Shown here piece by piece: positions 23,559 to 34,718 of a stretch of 64,000 nt of DNA. Every line of letters starts with the position of its first letter. The first letter of the stretch is position 1. The notes beneath the pieces were generated by a model. It was not told the origin of the DNA and made no database searches. It saw nothing but the letters and a program-made list of their open reading frames with translations. The DNA comes from Hygrocybe punicea (lineage: Eukaryota > Basidiomycota > Agaricomycetes > Agaricales > Hygrophoraceae), in contig OY744471.1 of assembly GCA_963556145.1 (NCBI GenBank), positions 5,387,590-5,451,589 of the forward strand. Direction: 5' to 3'. A program made the translations under genes and the position numbers.

Positions 23559-24930
23559 TCACAAATCCCATTCACTATCAGAATCAGAGACAATCATTTC
23601 GATGTCCTGCCAACCTCGCACCAATTTAACTTCACCAGGTGAACCAGGAATACCAACATCTTCTGAGTCCAATGTTATCCCATCAACCCAATTTCGAATT
23701 GCTTGCTTACACAAGGCTTGTTGGAGTTCTCCACACAAAGTTGCAATTCATCTGGGTTGCCAATCAACGGTTGCACTGACTCCTCCTGTTGTGCCATGCT
23801 TCAGGAGTTCTTCTAACATGCCTTGAGGATTTTCGAGGAAGATCCAAAGGAAGTGAATCAAATAAATACCACAGTCATCAAAGTTAGGTTGTTCCAGTAC
23901 CTAAAACAATATTTGTCAATTCGCCACCCAACCGAGGTGGAAATGGTTAACCGTGGGTGTGATTGTCGTGATGGGAGCCAGCTTTGTGACCTTCCGAGTG
24001 TGCTTTGCAATGGAGGCAAGCCACTCATGCAGACGTGAGACATCATCTTCATGATCACCAGGTGGTAGAGAATCGAGCACACAGGATATACTGCATCAAG
24101 AATAAGCAGGAAACATGTAGCTGAACTCAACTCTGTCTGCATAGAAATGCACAAAACAACATGACTCACCCAGTGGGAACAGGAAATATCAAATATCTGT
24201 GTGCAAATATGTCACAGGCCTTTGTCCACCGCTTCACACTCCTCACACCATTCTTCCTGATATTTCCATGAGACAGAATGACCTTACTAGCAAAACGAAA
24301 TGGGGCAGACCTTAGTTTCTCCATAAAAAATGTTATAAATATGTGAGTGTCGTCATATAATTGCGGTTGAGACTTTGATGCTTCATGCAGCGCATAGCTT
24401 GGGTGAACATTGAGGTAATCAGAAAGGACGCAGACAAGATACTCACTACATTCCAAAGTTGATCAACTCATCATCCAACCAAGCATGGTCCAGACGTTGA
24501 AAAGAAATCCATGGCACTGCCCCCTGAGTTGAATATTTGGCAACGATGCATGTCCCTTCAATGCTGGAATGCATCAGGACCATGCATTGTCACAAAAATA
24601 ATGAGACTTACAGAACTGGTTCAGGTATCTCATTTAAAGACACCATTTTGCAAGTGGTTTCGATGTCATTTCTTTCACAATGACCATGTAGTGGGGACAG
24701 CAATATGATGTGGTCACTCACAGAAAATAGGTTATCCTTTCATCACCCAGTGTGCTCGACAACAGACTGAGCAGATCATCATATAATTCCGAACTCCATG
24801 ACTTGTGCTCTGGGTCGAAATAGATGCCCACATGGTGCGTGGATATGATGGCTACATACTCATTGCACTGTGAATGCAATAGGTAGGATGTGGAATTGTA
24901 CCATTGTTGTCTCTGCCAAGGAACTTGCAA
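23559..24930 (-). pseudogene. Ulp1/C48-like cysteine protease (SUMO-protease fold), degenerate
   Basis: Minus-strand blocks in order: a segment ending LYDDLLSLLSSTLGDERI (24930-24718); LDHAWLDDELINFGM, the usual start of the Ulp1 fold, before a GTGAGT splice site (about 24450); DTHIFITFFMEKL and VKRWTKACDIFAHRYLIFPV (24400-24190); LDSLPPGDHEDDVSRLHEWLA (about 24060-24000); and EQPNFDDCGIYLIHFLW (about 23870), whose Cys is in the catalytic position of C48 peptidases. The gene ends in an acidic tail at TGA 23559. The usual HW motif with the catalytic His is not visible between PVPTG and the next exon. A TGA is in frame at 23748-23750. Its start 5' of 24930 is not settled. It lies just upstream of KDZ copy 2 on the same strand and could be cargo or a partner gene. 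Confidence 0.65.
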
Positions 24931-27429
24931 GAGGCGTTGTCCATATAACGTGATGCAAACAAATTGAACACCAATCCACAGTTGTCCTCAGCATTGGGTT
25001 TTGTCACCTAATGACTTCCCTCAGGATATGCTGAAGAGGATATGGATAATGCAACTCGCCTGACAATTTCGGACGTCATGTTCCACCCAAATTGTTAGCA
25101 GGATGGAGGATTCACCCATGATGGTGCATTTGACACTTGGGGATGCGGTAAGTGGTGGTTGTGGACTGTGTGGAGGATTACCTTGACCCAGAACATTCAA
25201 ACATAGCCCAGGAAGTCCCATCCTTGACTTTGTGATAACTGTTATGGCCTGACATTGCGAATAGGATGGGAAGGGAGAGCGATGGCATCTTTTGAGGAAT
25301 GTCATGAAATTTTCTTGACCCACGTGATGGTTGAAGTTCAAGGTGTTGAGATCACACATGTGACCAGTCACGCCTCAGCAACGGTAACTGTCACAGGTGT
25401 GATGTCACATCTGGGCGCCCAGACATGACAGTCACAGGCGTGACCATCCGTGATGTTGAGATGTGAAGTCACACAGACCATATTCAAGTCATGAAGGGAG
25501 TTTGCGACTGGAGATTAGCCAGGCTAGGTGCATGTCAAAGTGCTTCCACACAGATTGCACTATTTGTTGCATAGTCATACAAGTCATTGTAGAACCAATT
25601 CATGCGCCTATTTCATGCAGTCCCAATTTGGTCATTCATCGCTCAGTCATCAACAATATCGTGTACGATGGACCACATTGATTGCAAGGTATGTTGCTGC
25701 AGCTTGATTGACTGAAAGTTAACCTGCTGTGTAATAGATCTGATCAGTTTTCTTCTGTTTCATAGCATGTGCATTAAATCCATCCATGTATTTTCTTGTG
25801 GCCGCCACACCACCCAAACAATATTCTGTGATATGGCCACAAGACGTGCCAACAGGAGACGTGTGCCATGCAGACGAAATGTGCCTGAGCGACAGCAAGC
25901 AACGAATACGTGGTGCAGGCGGAGATGCTTGTATCTCCATGGACCTTTCCACTCACCAACACATTATGTGAGCTTCTCATGCTCTGACCGCTCTGGTCTT
26001 AACTTTTAATGATCAGGTTGAGCAATATATGCACTGTGAATTTGAATTTATCATTACAAAACCAACCTGTTGTTTAAGGTCACAGGAGACATATGAACAA
26101 TTTTTGCAATCATACGAGATTTAGATGTCCCTCACATATTGAAATTGTTTGTAACGTTGTGCTATGTCCAAACGTGTGGTAAACTTTAACGTTGTCTAAC
26201 AGTCATATTTCTATGGCAGCTAATAGTGGCAAAATTGTATCAGTTTTGTTCTCCACAATGACAAACATATTGGAATGCATATATGTAAATGTTGGAACAT
26301 TGGGGAAACGGCTTTAATTATCTGTCTCCTGTATGTCCCAACATTTATTGTCAATGCCATGATTTAGCAGATGAACATCACGGTCACATTGTCTGACCAT
26401 CACCTCATGTGATGACCCCACGTGATTTCAACAAAACGCATTGGTCACGTGTATACAAACAAACATCAGTCGCTGTTTTCTCATCTTGCATCCCCTTCTC
26501 ATCATCCATACCAGAATCCCCGATTGTTGTGCCGGGCAACAATTGGGTATTCTGGTATGGACCACCCTTTTCTCGTGCCCTCACCAGCAATGTGAGTGTT
26601 TCCAGTGTTTGCCTCATTGTTCACAGGAGTTATATAGGCCGCCATTCTCTCCATTGACACAGGTGAGTGATATGTGTGTGTGTACATTATTACAAGTGAG
26701 TACTTCATCCCTACGTGCCCCGTTGCTCACATTTTACCCCTTATTGTTCACAGTAGTTCTCTAGGCTGCCGGTCTCTCCATTCACACAGGTGAGTGATGT
26801 GTGTTCATTATGACAAGTGAGTACTTCGTCCCTATGTGCCCCATGGCTCACATTTTACCCCCTTCACCATCATACCATTCGGCATCTCAGTATGCCAAAC
26901 TGTCAGTGGCCAGTTCTTAGAAATGAGCGCTAGCGACCATGGGTCCCCGATAAGGAATTCAGGGAGGGTGAATCCACCTGAATTCCATGCTGGGCAACCT
27001 ACTTTGTAGCGGGCCTGGTGGCGTCGATCCCAACCAGCCAGGCAGGTTTTGCTTACATTTGGCATCCTTCTTTTGCTGATAACGCACCCCAACAGGTTTG
27101 TGTTAAAATTCAATGCTTCATGATTCACTCATCTCAGCATTCTTATTTACAGATTTGTTTCTTTCTGCTTGATTTTTCTTTGTTTCAGAAAAATTTCACT
27201 TGGCAGGTTTCAATCTTTTCACGTTGATCTGTCTTGATCAACAAGGAGAGAGCTCCTCCTGTGAGATCAAGACAGATTGATAATGGTTTCCTTGTCTACC
27301 TTTCCTCATTTTTGACTTCGAATATTATTGGATTATATTACAATTGCCTTGTATGTATACCAAAATCGTCCACTGAGACTATTATCGCAATTTGGCACAT
27401 TTAACCCTAACCTTAAGTCAACCATAAAT
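24931..27429. other. Spacer between the Ulp1-like and TET/JBP-like genes
   Basis: 24931-25371 may hold the 5' part of the Ulp1-like gene on the minus strand (a HHVGQENFMTFLKRC block), but I cannot define it. 26650-26740 and 26775-26865 are two diverged copies of a segment containing ACACAGGTGAGTGAT and TGACAAGTGAGTACTTC. No other gene is recognised. The plus-strand promoter of the TET/JBP-like gene should lie near the right end, where a hairpin occurs at 27227-27277. Confidence 0.5.
27227..27277. repeat. Perfect 13-bp hairpin upstream of the TET/JBP-like gene
   Basis: ATCTGTCTTGATC (27227-27239) is exactly reverse-complemented by GATCAAGACAGAT (27265-27277), with a 25-bp loop. It sits 153 bp upstream of the probable start codon at 27430. 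It could be a regulatory palindrome or the footprint of an element. Confidence 0.8.
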
Positions 27430-29043
27430 GCCTCGAGGCTGCCATGCACAATGCGCTGGTATTTTCTCTTTCTCACCACACCATGTATGCCAACAGACTC
27501 CCCTTGCCCACTCCCAAAGATACATCCAATGAAGATTTCTGTAAAGATTTCAATAATGATGACCAGAACAAGATTAAGGGCGGTTCCATACCCATCAAGA
27601 AAAAACACCTGTGGATCAGGCTATGACAGATACTGTCAAACACAACATCATATTATAGGAAGAGAGGTATGTGTTTGCCAAAAACTCCTGCAGAGGAAAA
27701 CAACCGGCTGAGGTGAGATCTGTGCTGTTTCAATGGCACATCTGTTGTCTTGTGTAGGTCTCGCCTAATGATGTTGAGGGACCAGCTGCCACTTAGCAGT
27801 GATTTGGGTCAATCGGTCTCTGAGGCTGAACTGGAGAGTTCTCCTTACTGTAGCAGCTGCGATCTTAAACCCCAGTATGTGATGGTCAATAAATTCATTA
27901 CGCAGGAACCAATGAATTTCTTGAAAGTAATGGTGCCCCTGGATGCCAATAGACTTGCAAATTGAGTCAAGAATATCAAAGAATCATCTGTCGCTGACAA
28001 TAAACATTTCCTCAAATTTTTCGAGACGATTCGTATTGGACATGTGAATGAACCAGCGACGGTGGTCAACATACATGGTTCTATTTTGGTCTGGTATCTA
28101 CCTGATATTTTGACTCAAACTCGTGTAGTAAGTCCCCTACATCTCAGGATGGCTGATTCCTGACTGGTACTCACTGTGGCACTCACTGTGGCACACAGGA
28201 GGAATTGAATATGAGTACAGAAATGATCACAGAAATGCTCATGGTTTCCTATGCCGACTCGGTCAAAAAACTGGAGAAAGGGCAAGGTCTCTCCTGGAGA
28301 AAAGACCCTGATTTGTTCTTTCTGCCTACAAATCAATGCTTCCACCCAGGGTCTGTGGACTTTTCAGCAGCATGGTTCACTCAGAGTAGAGAGGTAGCTA
28401 AAATGTTTGGTCATCTATTCAGAATGAGTTCCTTTACATTCTTTGTTTTCAGCGGCTGAACGACTGGTTAATCACTTCCATGACACTCTGAAACTATGAA
28501 GCTACCATGTGGATGGCTGCGGTCCAACCCAGCGAGACCATCCTCAGCGAAATTAGAGTATTGACTCATCGTGCATTGTACAAGGCAGGGCTCATGGCGT
28601 TGACAAAAATCACAAAGAATGACAGGCTTGACAAAGTCAACACACACAACAATGCTGAAGAATGGCCATCGGTTTACACTGGCGTTGGTGTAATCGTGAA
28701 CAGGCTTACCACTCGTCACCGAGATTCTGGTGGGTGTCCAGAATGGTACGATTTGCTCGCAAGCTGTGGGACGCATACCAAAGCGGAGCTCACCATCCCC
28801 GAAATAGGTGCTACCTTCTCTTACTTGCCTGGCACCATCATAGAAATCTGCAGAAAAGTTCTCAGTCACAATGTAGATGGATGGAAGGGTGGCGAATGGA
28901 TATGCAAGGACCATTACATGAGGAACATGGTACATGATCATCTTGAGATAGACAAGCCAATCTGGAGCAGAGATAATGTGTTTGCAAGGGAGATGAATGC
29001 AAACTTTTGGGCCTCACAGGGCTGGAGTTGGCCAACTACATGA
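27430..29043 (+). pseudogene. 2OG-Fe(II) dioxygenase of the fungal TET/JBP type, degenerate
   Basis: TET/JBP enzymes oxidise 5-methylcytosine or thymine in DNA using Fe(II) and 2-oxoglutarate. The catalytic domain is in the last exon (28453-29043): VGVIVNRLTTRHRDSGG holds the HxD iron motif (His 28717-28719, Asp 28723-28725), followed by WYDLL, IGATFSYLPGT and VLSH (distal His 28867-28869). At 28897-28899 there is Trp (GGEW) where I recall Arg (GER) in relatives. If so, the 2-oxoglutarate-binding Arg is lost. Upstream exons start MPRG at 27430, contain a frameshift near 27475, and use introns at 27713-27758 (GTGAGA...TGTAG) and about 28391-28452 (GTAGCT...TTTCAG). In-frame TGA codons lie at 27963-27965 and 28489-28491. 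The gene is divergent from the Ulp1-like and KDZ genes, and the next gene starts 225 bp downstream. Confidence 0.8.
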
Positions 29044-30822
29044 ATAAATAATTTTGTATCGAAAACTACCACATTTCCCAGCGTAATGACTTTGTACAAT
29101 TACTGTCAACACTTGAATCTGGATGTCATGTGATCCCAACTGGCAGTTAGCCACTCCAACATGTGATCACCACAAATGGTGATGCGTCCTTTTTTTTTCA
29201 CCTTTTGCCCATCATCACTGAGCTTAGCCTCTCCTCTGGAACTGTTCTGAAATTTCATATTTTACAAATGTCATCATCTTCTAGCACCTCCCAACCCTCA
29301 TCTGGCCCTCCAGATGCTTCTGGGATATCTGGCTGTCTATTCTGGAGCCAGAACATGTTCCAGGATTTCCCTTGGGCAATGGCATGCCACTCTCTGAAGA
29401 CTCTCTTGAGAAGGCGATAATTACCCTGATAGACAATCAGACCGCCCTAGGCAACACACCATCCACCTTAGCAGTCATGGTGAATCGACTTCTACAGTTG
29501 TACAAGGACACTAATTTTCTGTTAGGCCCTAGTGAAGCAATTAGATCATGCAAATCCCCTGGGTGACCTCTTGAGTCAAACACCAGGTGTTCAAGAATAC
29601 CTGTCGGCTGATGGCTCTGCAATGCATGATGTCGTGAGGTGGAATAGCTCATACCAAAATGACCTCCTATTAGCGGCCCACTCAATCCTTCACTATACCT
29701 TGCTGGATAAGCTCATGGATGCTGTTGGGTTGCCCTGTCATCCAAGTTTCAAAGTAATTGGGCGGTCTGCCAAACTGGAGATGAGCGAGAAATTCACAAA
29801 GGCAAGTTCGCTATTCACATTGACATGATGTTTTACAATGATCTTGCAGCTTTACAAAAGCCTCAAAGATTGGAGTAAGCCAATCATGAAACTTTGTACC
29901 ATGTGCAAACATATAATGATTATGGAACCTGCCCAAGAGGTGGATGGTGTTTCAGCTGTGGCTCTGCAGCAGAAATTGCCATTCAGCATGGACAGCATCC
30001 CCATCTTTGCAGTCGCACTCCCTGAAAACTTGTCACCAGCCCAAAAAGAGGTAGAAATGAGCCTCTGGATGCTTTACTGTGCATCGGTCAACCTTGAATC
30101 TTCAGAAATCAACCAGGTCCTCCTAATATGGAGCTTCTGGCATACGCTTTTGCTTGGTTTGGTCAGGTATGTGACGAATCTTCAATGACAATTATGTTAA
30201 ACATATTTATGCAAACAGGGCAACTCTTACGTCGACTGTGAGTTCACAACATGGGTGGAGGCATTACAGAGGTTGGACTTATATTATAATCACATAAACA
30301 TTTTTTCCAAATAAATATCTCTGCCTGGATTCAGGAAATAAAAGGGCATTGGTCTACCATTGCAAGACTCATTTCTCGACTCCCTCACCAAGAAATCTTT
30401 TGGAGGAATGATATATGAGCGGATGAGAAACCTGTTTCACCTGAGCCTCACCCTCTCACCCATCCTAGCTCTTCTCCCATGACGCTTCAATCACGAGATT
30501 CACTCATGGCCATCTCTCCTGGCAGTAAGTGCATTCATTACCTGTGTCGTGGTTGATATAAATAATAACAAATAGGTCACGTTTGCCTTGGGTAATGCAC
30601 GGCCTCCATTCCTTGCTGCAACCGAGAGGGCCCTTTGGAAGGCCATTACACGAATATGTTTAGGATCTTCGGCAATGGAAGAGTTGAATGTGTTCCTCCG
30701 GGAATATGACCTGTTGGAAGAAAGTTTCCATGAAGACGAGCAGGACCTCAGTTGGTTTTGTTTTGACGGTATGATTGTCCAATGCTTCTATATATTATTT
30801 ATCACCAGCGGTCACACCGGAT

Positions 30823-31948
30823 TAGTGTTGCCGCGGCTCGGCTATGCAAGCCGCAGCTATGGCTACATTAGCTGGCCATTTTTTGTTGTAGCCATAGCCA
30901 TAGCTGCGGCTATGACTACAGCTGCAGCTCAAGCCACTAGCCGCAGCTCAAGCCGGCTAGTTGGTGTTGTCAATCACTGGGGGGGAACGGTCACCACGCC
31001 ATCAACCTCGCAAAGGCCATGTCCATGTCAATTGACATGACATTGCCTTTGTGAGGTGAATGGGGTCGCAGATGAAGTGGGGGGGACATCTGACATAATT
31101 CGCAGGCTGCTGGAGCCACGTCATCCAGGTATTCCTTGCCGGATACCTCGCAAACGTCCTCTATGCGTCAATTGATGTGGTCCGTGCGCATTCGCGAGGT
31201 GTGATGGCTTGGGGGGGCTTGCAACAGGGAGAGGGGAGAGACTCCCTGCCCCCGCTGTTCTTGCCCCATCCGTCATCCTTGTTGCCCTCGTTGTTGCCTG
31301 CCATCAGCCACTGGGTTGGCGTTGACGTGGTTGTGGTCATGGTTAGCGGATGTCGATGGGAATATATGTTGGGCACATACCTGGGCCGTTAGGTGGGCGC
31401 ACCACCCTCCCAGCCTAGCTCTCCACCATCGTTGCCTGGTTGTTGGGTTGTTGCCATGCGAATGGTGGTGACATGGGCGTTGGTCGTGGTCACGGTCGTG
31501 TCATGGCGCCTTTCGCTGGTCCGATTTCCATGGTTCTTGTGGGATATGCAAGAGGTGGTGGGAGATGGGGAGATGGTGGGAGATGGTGGGAGATGGTGGT
31601 GGTGGGTTGTGTTGTTCATCCTCGTCGTCGCCGGTGCTGTAAGAAAGTGAGCTGTCAGCATATTTTGAAGCCAGTCGATCTCAGCTGGCGCAGATTTCAA
31701 ACTCAGTTTGAAAATTATTTTGCATGCAATGTAGATATATCATTTAATTTGAGAGCAAATACATGTACTGGACTTGCGGTAGATACACCGGCTAGCCAGC
31801 TGAATAGCCGCAGATAACAGCTACAGGAAATACTGTAGCTGCAGCCATAGCTGGTTTGTAGCCTAGCTGAGCTGGTCACAAGCCAAGCCGATTTGGCGGC
31901 TTGGCTATGGCTAGTAGCTGGCTTCTAGCCGTAGCCACAGCAACACTA
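30823..31948. mobile_element. Non-autonomous hAT-like element (1,126 bp)
   Basis: The inverted ends are TAGTGTTGCCGCGGCTCGGC and its partner ending GCCACAGCAACACTA. There is a perfect 8-bp duplication, CACCGGAT (30815-30822 and 31949-31956). Subterminal GCTATGGCTA/TAGCCGCAGC units differ from the GGTTC units of the 20.8 kb element. The interior has two GTCAATTGA motifs (31027 and 31167) and a GGGAGATGGT minisatellite (31557-31605). It interrupts the exon ending SWFCFDG of the JmjC-like gene. Confidence 0.92.
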
Positions 31949-33587
31949 CACCGGATGGTTAACCCAAGATTCCCAAGTGCAGGATCTTGCGAACTCCACG
32001 AACTCCACAAGTCAGCTAACCATTGAATCAAAACCAGCAGATGGCAAAGGACCTCAGGAAAACAAGGTGGAGAATGAGAAGTCGGCAGACGGAAAGCCTG
32101 TGTCCAGCTATGACAAACCACTTCTTTTGAAATTTGCCAGAAAGAAGGAGAGTGGAAACTCGAAAGCAGCCAAAACCCCTGGACAGGGCTCCATGTTGAT
32201 GAGGAGCCAGGCGAAATTATTGGGCCAGGGCAGTGATCCAGCAAAAGGCAAGGGGAATCCAAAACAAGAAAAAATCGTGGTTGCACTGGGGAAGTCATAT
32301 TGGAAGAAGAGGAGATCAACTTGCATGTCGACAAGTCGTCCTAAGTCGAAGAAATGTGAGGATCGCGAGGATGAGGATGAAGATGAGGATGAGGATGACT
32401 ACAAGACGGCACTGGAGAAAGTCAGCATCATTATTCCCCTGACCGGAGATGTGAGTCGTTCAAGATAGTGTTGCCACAGCTCGGTCCGGCTCAGCTTGGC
32501 TACAGCTAACAACAGCTAACCCATATATGGGTTATTAGCCGGACCGGACCGTTGTGGCAACGGCTAAACTGCGGCTAGCCATCCAAAAAAGGAAATTAAT
32601 AGCAGACAACCAACAAGGTCCACCAATATCCACACAAACATGCGAGAGACACCACCATACCTGATGCCAACAGCCACAGCCACACCAGCTCGCGACAATG
32701 CAGGCCGACCCAAAACAAAGGCCACAGCACCCTAACGGCAACCAGCAGAGGGTGAGCAATGAAGCTGCAACGTTATGTCTTTTCTTGAATCTTTTTTTTA
32801 TTACTACCAACTTATTTCTGACTACAGCACAAATGATCTCGAGGCAACAGCAGCCCCGCCAGCAGCAGCAACGACCAATGACCACGGCAACGGCAAACAG
32901 TAGCAGTGGCAACGATGGCAACAGCAGCAACAACTGCCAGTCCAAGACGTAGCGGAGTGTCGTGCACCCATCTCTGCTGCACTGGTAAGTTTTTTTTTCT
33001 TTACTTTTACTAACAAAGATCTGTCTAGCTACACACGATGACAACACAGCTGTGACCCAACACCCTGCAACCGGGTCCTCGAACTCGGGCTCGCAAGTTC
33101 AGGCACCACCACCACCAACCATCAGCTTCTTTGCCGCTACGACTGCTACGTTCGCCCTACAGCGCTGATCGGTCACAACCACAGTCACAGCCACCATCAC
33201 GACAGCTCAATGTCATTCTACAACCTCGCATCCCATCGTCACCCCCGCTCCCATCACTAGACCGCCAATCCTGCCACATGGTCAGACAACACGCCGCACA
33301 TCTATCGTTCCCCCACCGCCACTCTTACTCGTCCGTGACTACAATCCCCTTACTCGCACCACTTCTGTGTCATCCGAGGCCACTGGTTCCAGCTCCAGCG
33401 CAACATATTCCTTGGGATCAATGGATGGGTATTTGCTGCACGAAGCCATTCATGGAACCTTACCCACGACCAAGGCCATCGGATAACTCCCTCTTAGGTC
33501 AGCTGCAGCGACGACGAACGGCTGTAAGTCCATTTCGGATTCCGCAAATCCGTTCTCATACTGACCCCGAATACGCACAGCGTCGGG

Positions 33588-34718
33588 GACAGCGCCAAAA
33601 ATGCGTTCCACTCCAATCCCAAAAACGAAAGGCGGTGAGTCCCAGATCATCGTTTACGATCTTGGTGAAGGGACATCTGATGTGTGCTTCTCTCTATCGA
33701 CGACGGAGTCTTTGAATTATCAGCTACTGCTGGTGATACTCATCTTGGAAGCGAGGACTTTTACAACAGCGTTATGGACCATCTTATTATTGCTGTTTGC
33801 AGTTATTTTGGCATATGTGACATAATCAAAAAATTTGATGTTTTCAATATTTCAATTTTAACTCCTTCAGTTTTGACCAGAATTAGATGCATAGATAGAC
33901 AAAATTGCAGTACATTCTGATTCCCAGATGCTGGTAATACAAATGATATAATTTGTTCAGTATACACCTAGTTTGGCTTATAAATGACTAAAATCAACAT
34001 GTGGATTTTTGTGGATTTGGTACTGCTGTGAGAGTGGATATAGGTGTTTTGGGTAGTCAATACAATATATGTTGAGATGCTAGGATATGTTTTATAACAA
34101 TCTAATAAACTGTATGTATTCTTGAAGCAATTTATATTATGGTCTATCACTACAGCAGCTTCAACACATGATAGAGGTCCTGGAATGTTATAAAATCAAT
34201 TGTAACATCTCAAGATATGTACTATTGACTATCCCAAACATCCATTTCTGCTCTCACAGCAGTAATAAATCCACAAGAATCCACATGTTGATTTTAGTCA
34301 TTTATAAGCCAAACTAGATGTATACTGAACCAATTATTTCATTTATATTACCAGCATCTGTGAATCAGAATGTACTGCAATTTTGCCTATCTATGCATCT
34401 AATTCTGATCAAAACTGAAGGCGTTAAAATTGAAATGTTGAAAACATCAAATTTTTTGATTATGTCACATGTGCCAAAATAACTGCAAACAGCAATAAGG
34501 TGTACAAGAAGACAGGTACTGATGTGTCGCCGAACTTGAGAGCAATGGGCAAGCTCAGGCATGAGGTCGAGAAGGCTAAGCGGATGTTGTCAAGCCAGCA
34601 GTCGACAAGGATCGAAATCGAGTCGTTCGAGGATGGCAATGACTTTTCGGAAATTCTTACACGGGCCAAGTTTGAGGAGCTTAATATGGATCTATTCAGG
34701 AAGACGACGAAGTACTAG
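33588..34718 (+). pseudogene. Captured Hsp70 (BiP/Kar2-like) gene fragment
   Basis: Three frames together read as an Hsp70 ATPase domain of the ER (BiP) type. SAKNAFHSNPKN is at about 33593-33628. Next come [18 protein letters not shown] at 33631-33690 and, one frame over, [20 protein letters not shown] with [12 protein letters not shown] at 33690-33788. After the inserted MITE the match continues with [37 protein letters not shown] and [17 protein letters not shown] (34503-34700). The segment between NPKN and GGES, about 130 residues in a normal Hsp70, is deleted. The phosphate-loop motif is altered (GEG for GGG). A nonfunctional host-gene copy carried by the transposon is the simplest reading. 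Confidence 0.88.
33790..34495. mobile_element. Foldback MITE with TA duplication, inside the Hsp70 fragment (706 bp)
   Basis: The ends TTGCTGTTTGCAGTTATTTT and its exact inverse are flanked by TA (33788-33789 and 34496-34497), as for Tc1/mariner-type elements. The two halves are inverted copies along almost the whole length, for example TTTGGCTTATAAATGACTAA against its inverse near 34305, so the transcript would form one long hairpin. It has no coding capacity; short ORFs on the two strands are the same peptide because of the palindrome. Confidence 0.88.

Noticed and set aside
33684..34562. Matching short ORFs on both strands with a [17 protein letters not shown] peptide
   Set aside because: They are the two arms of the foldback MITE, so the same peptide appears on each strand.
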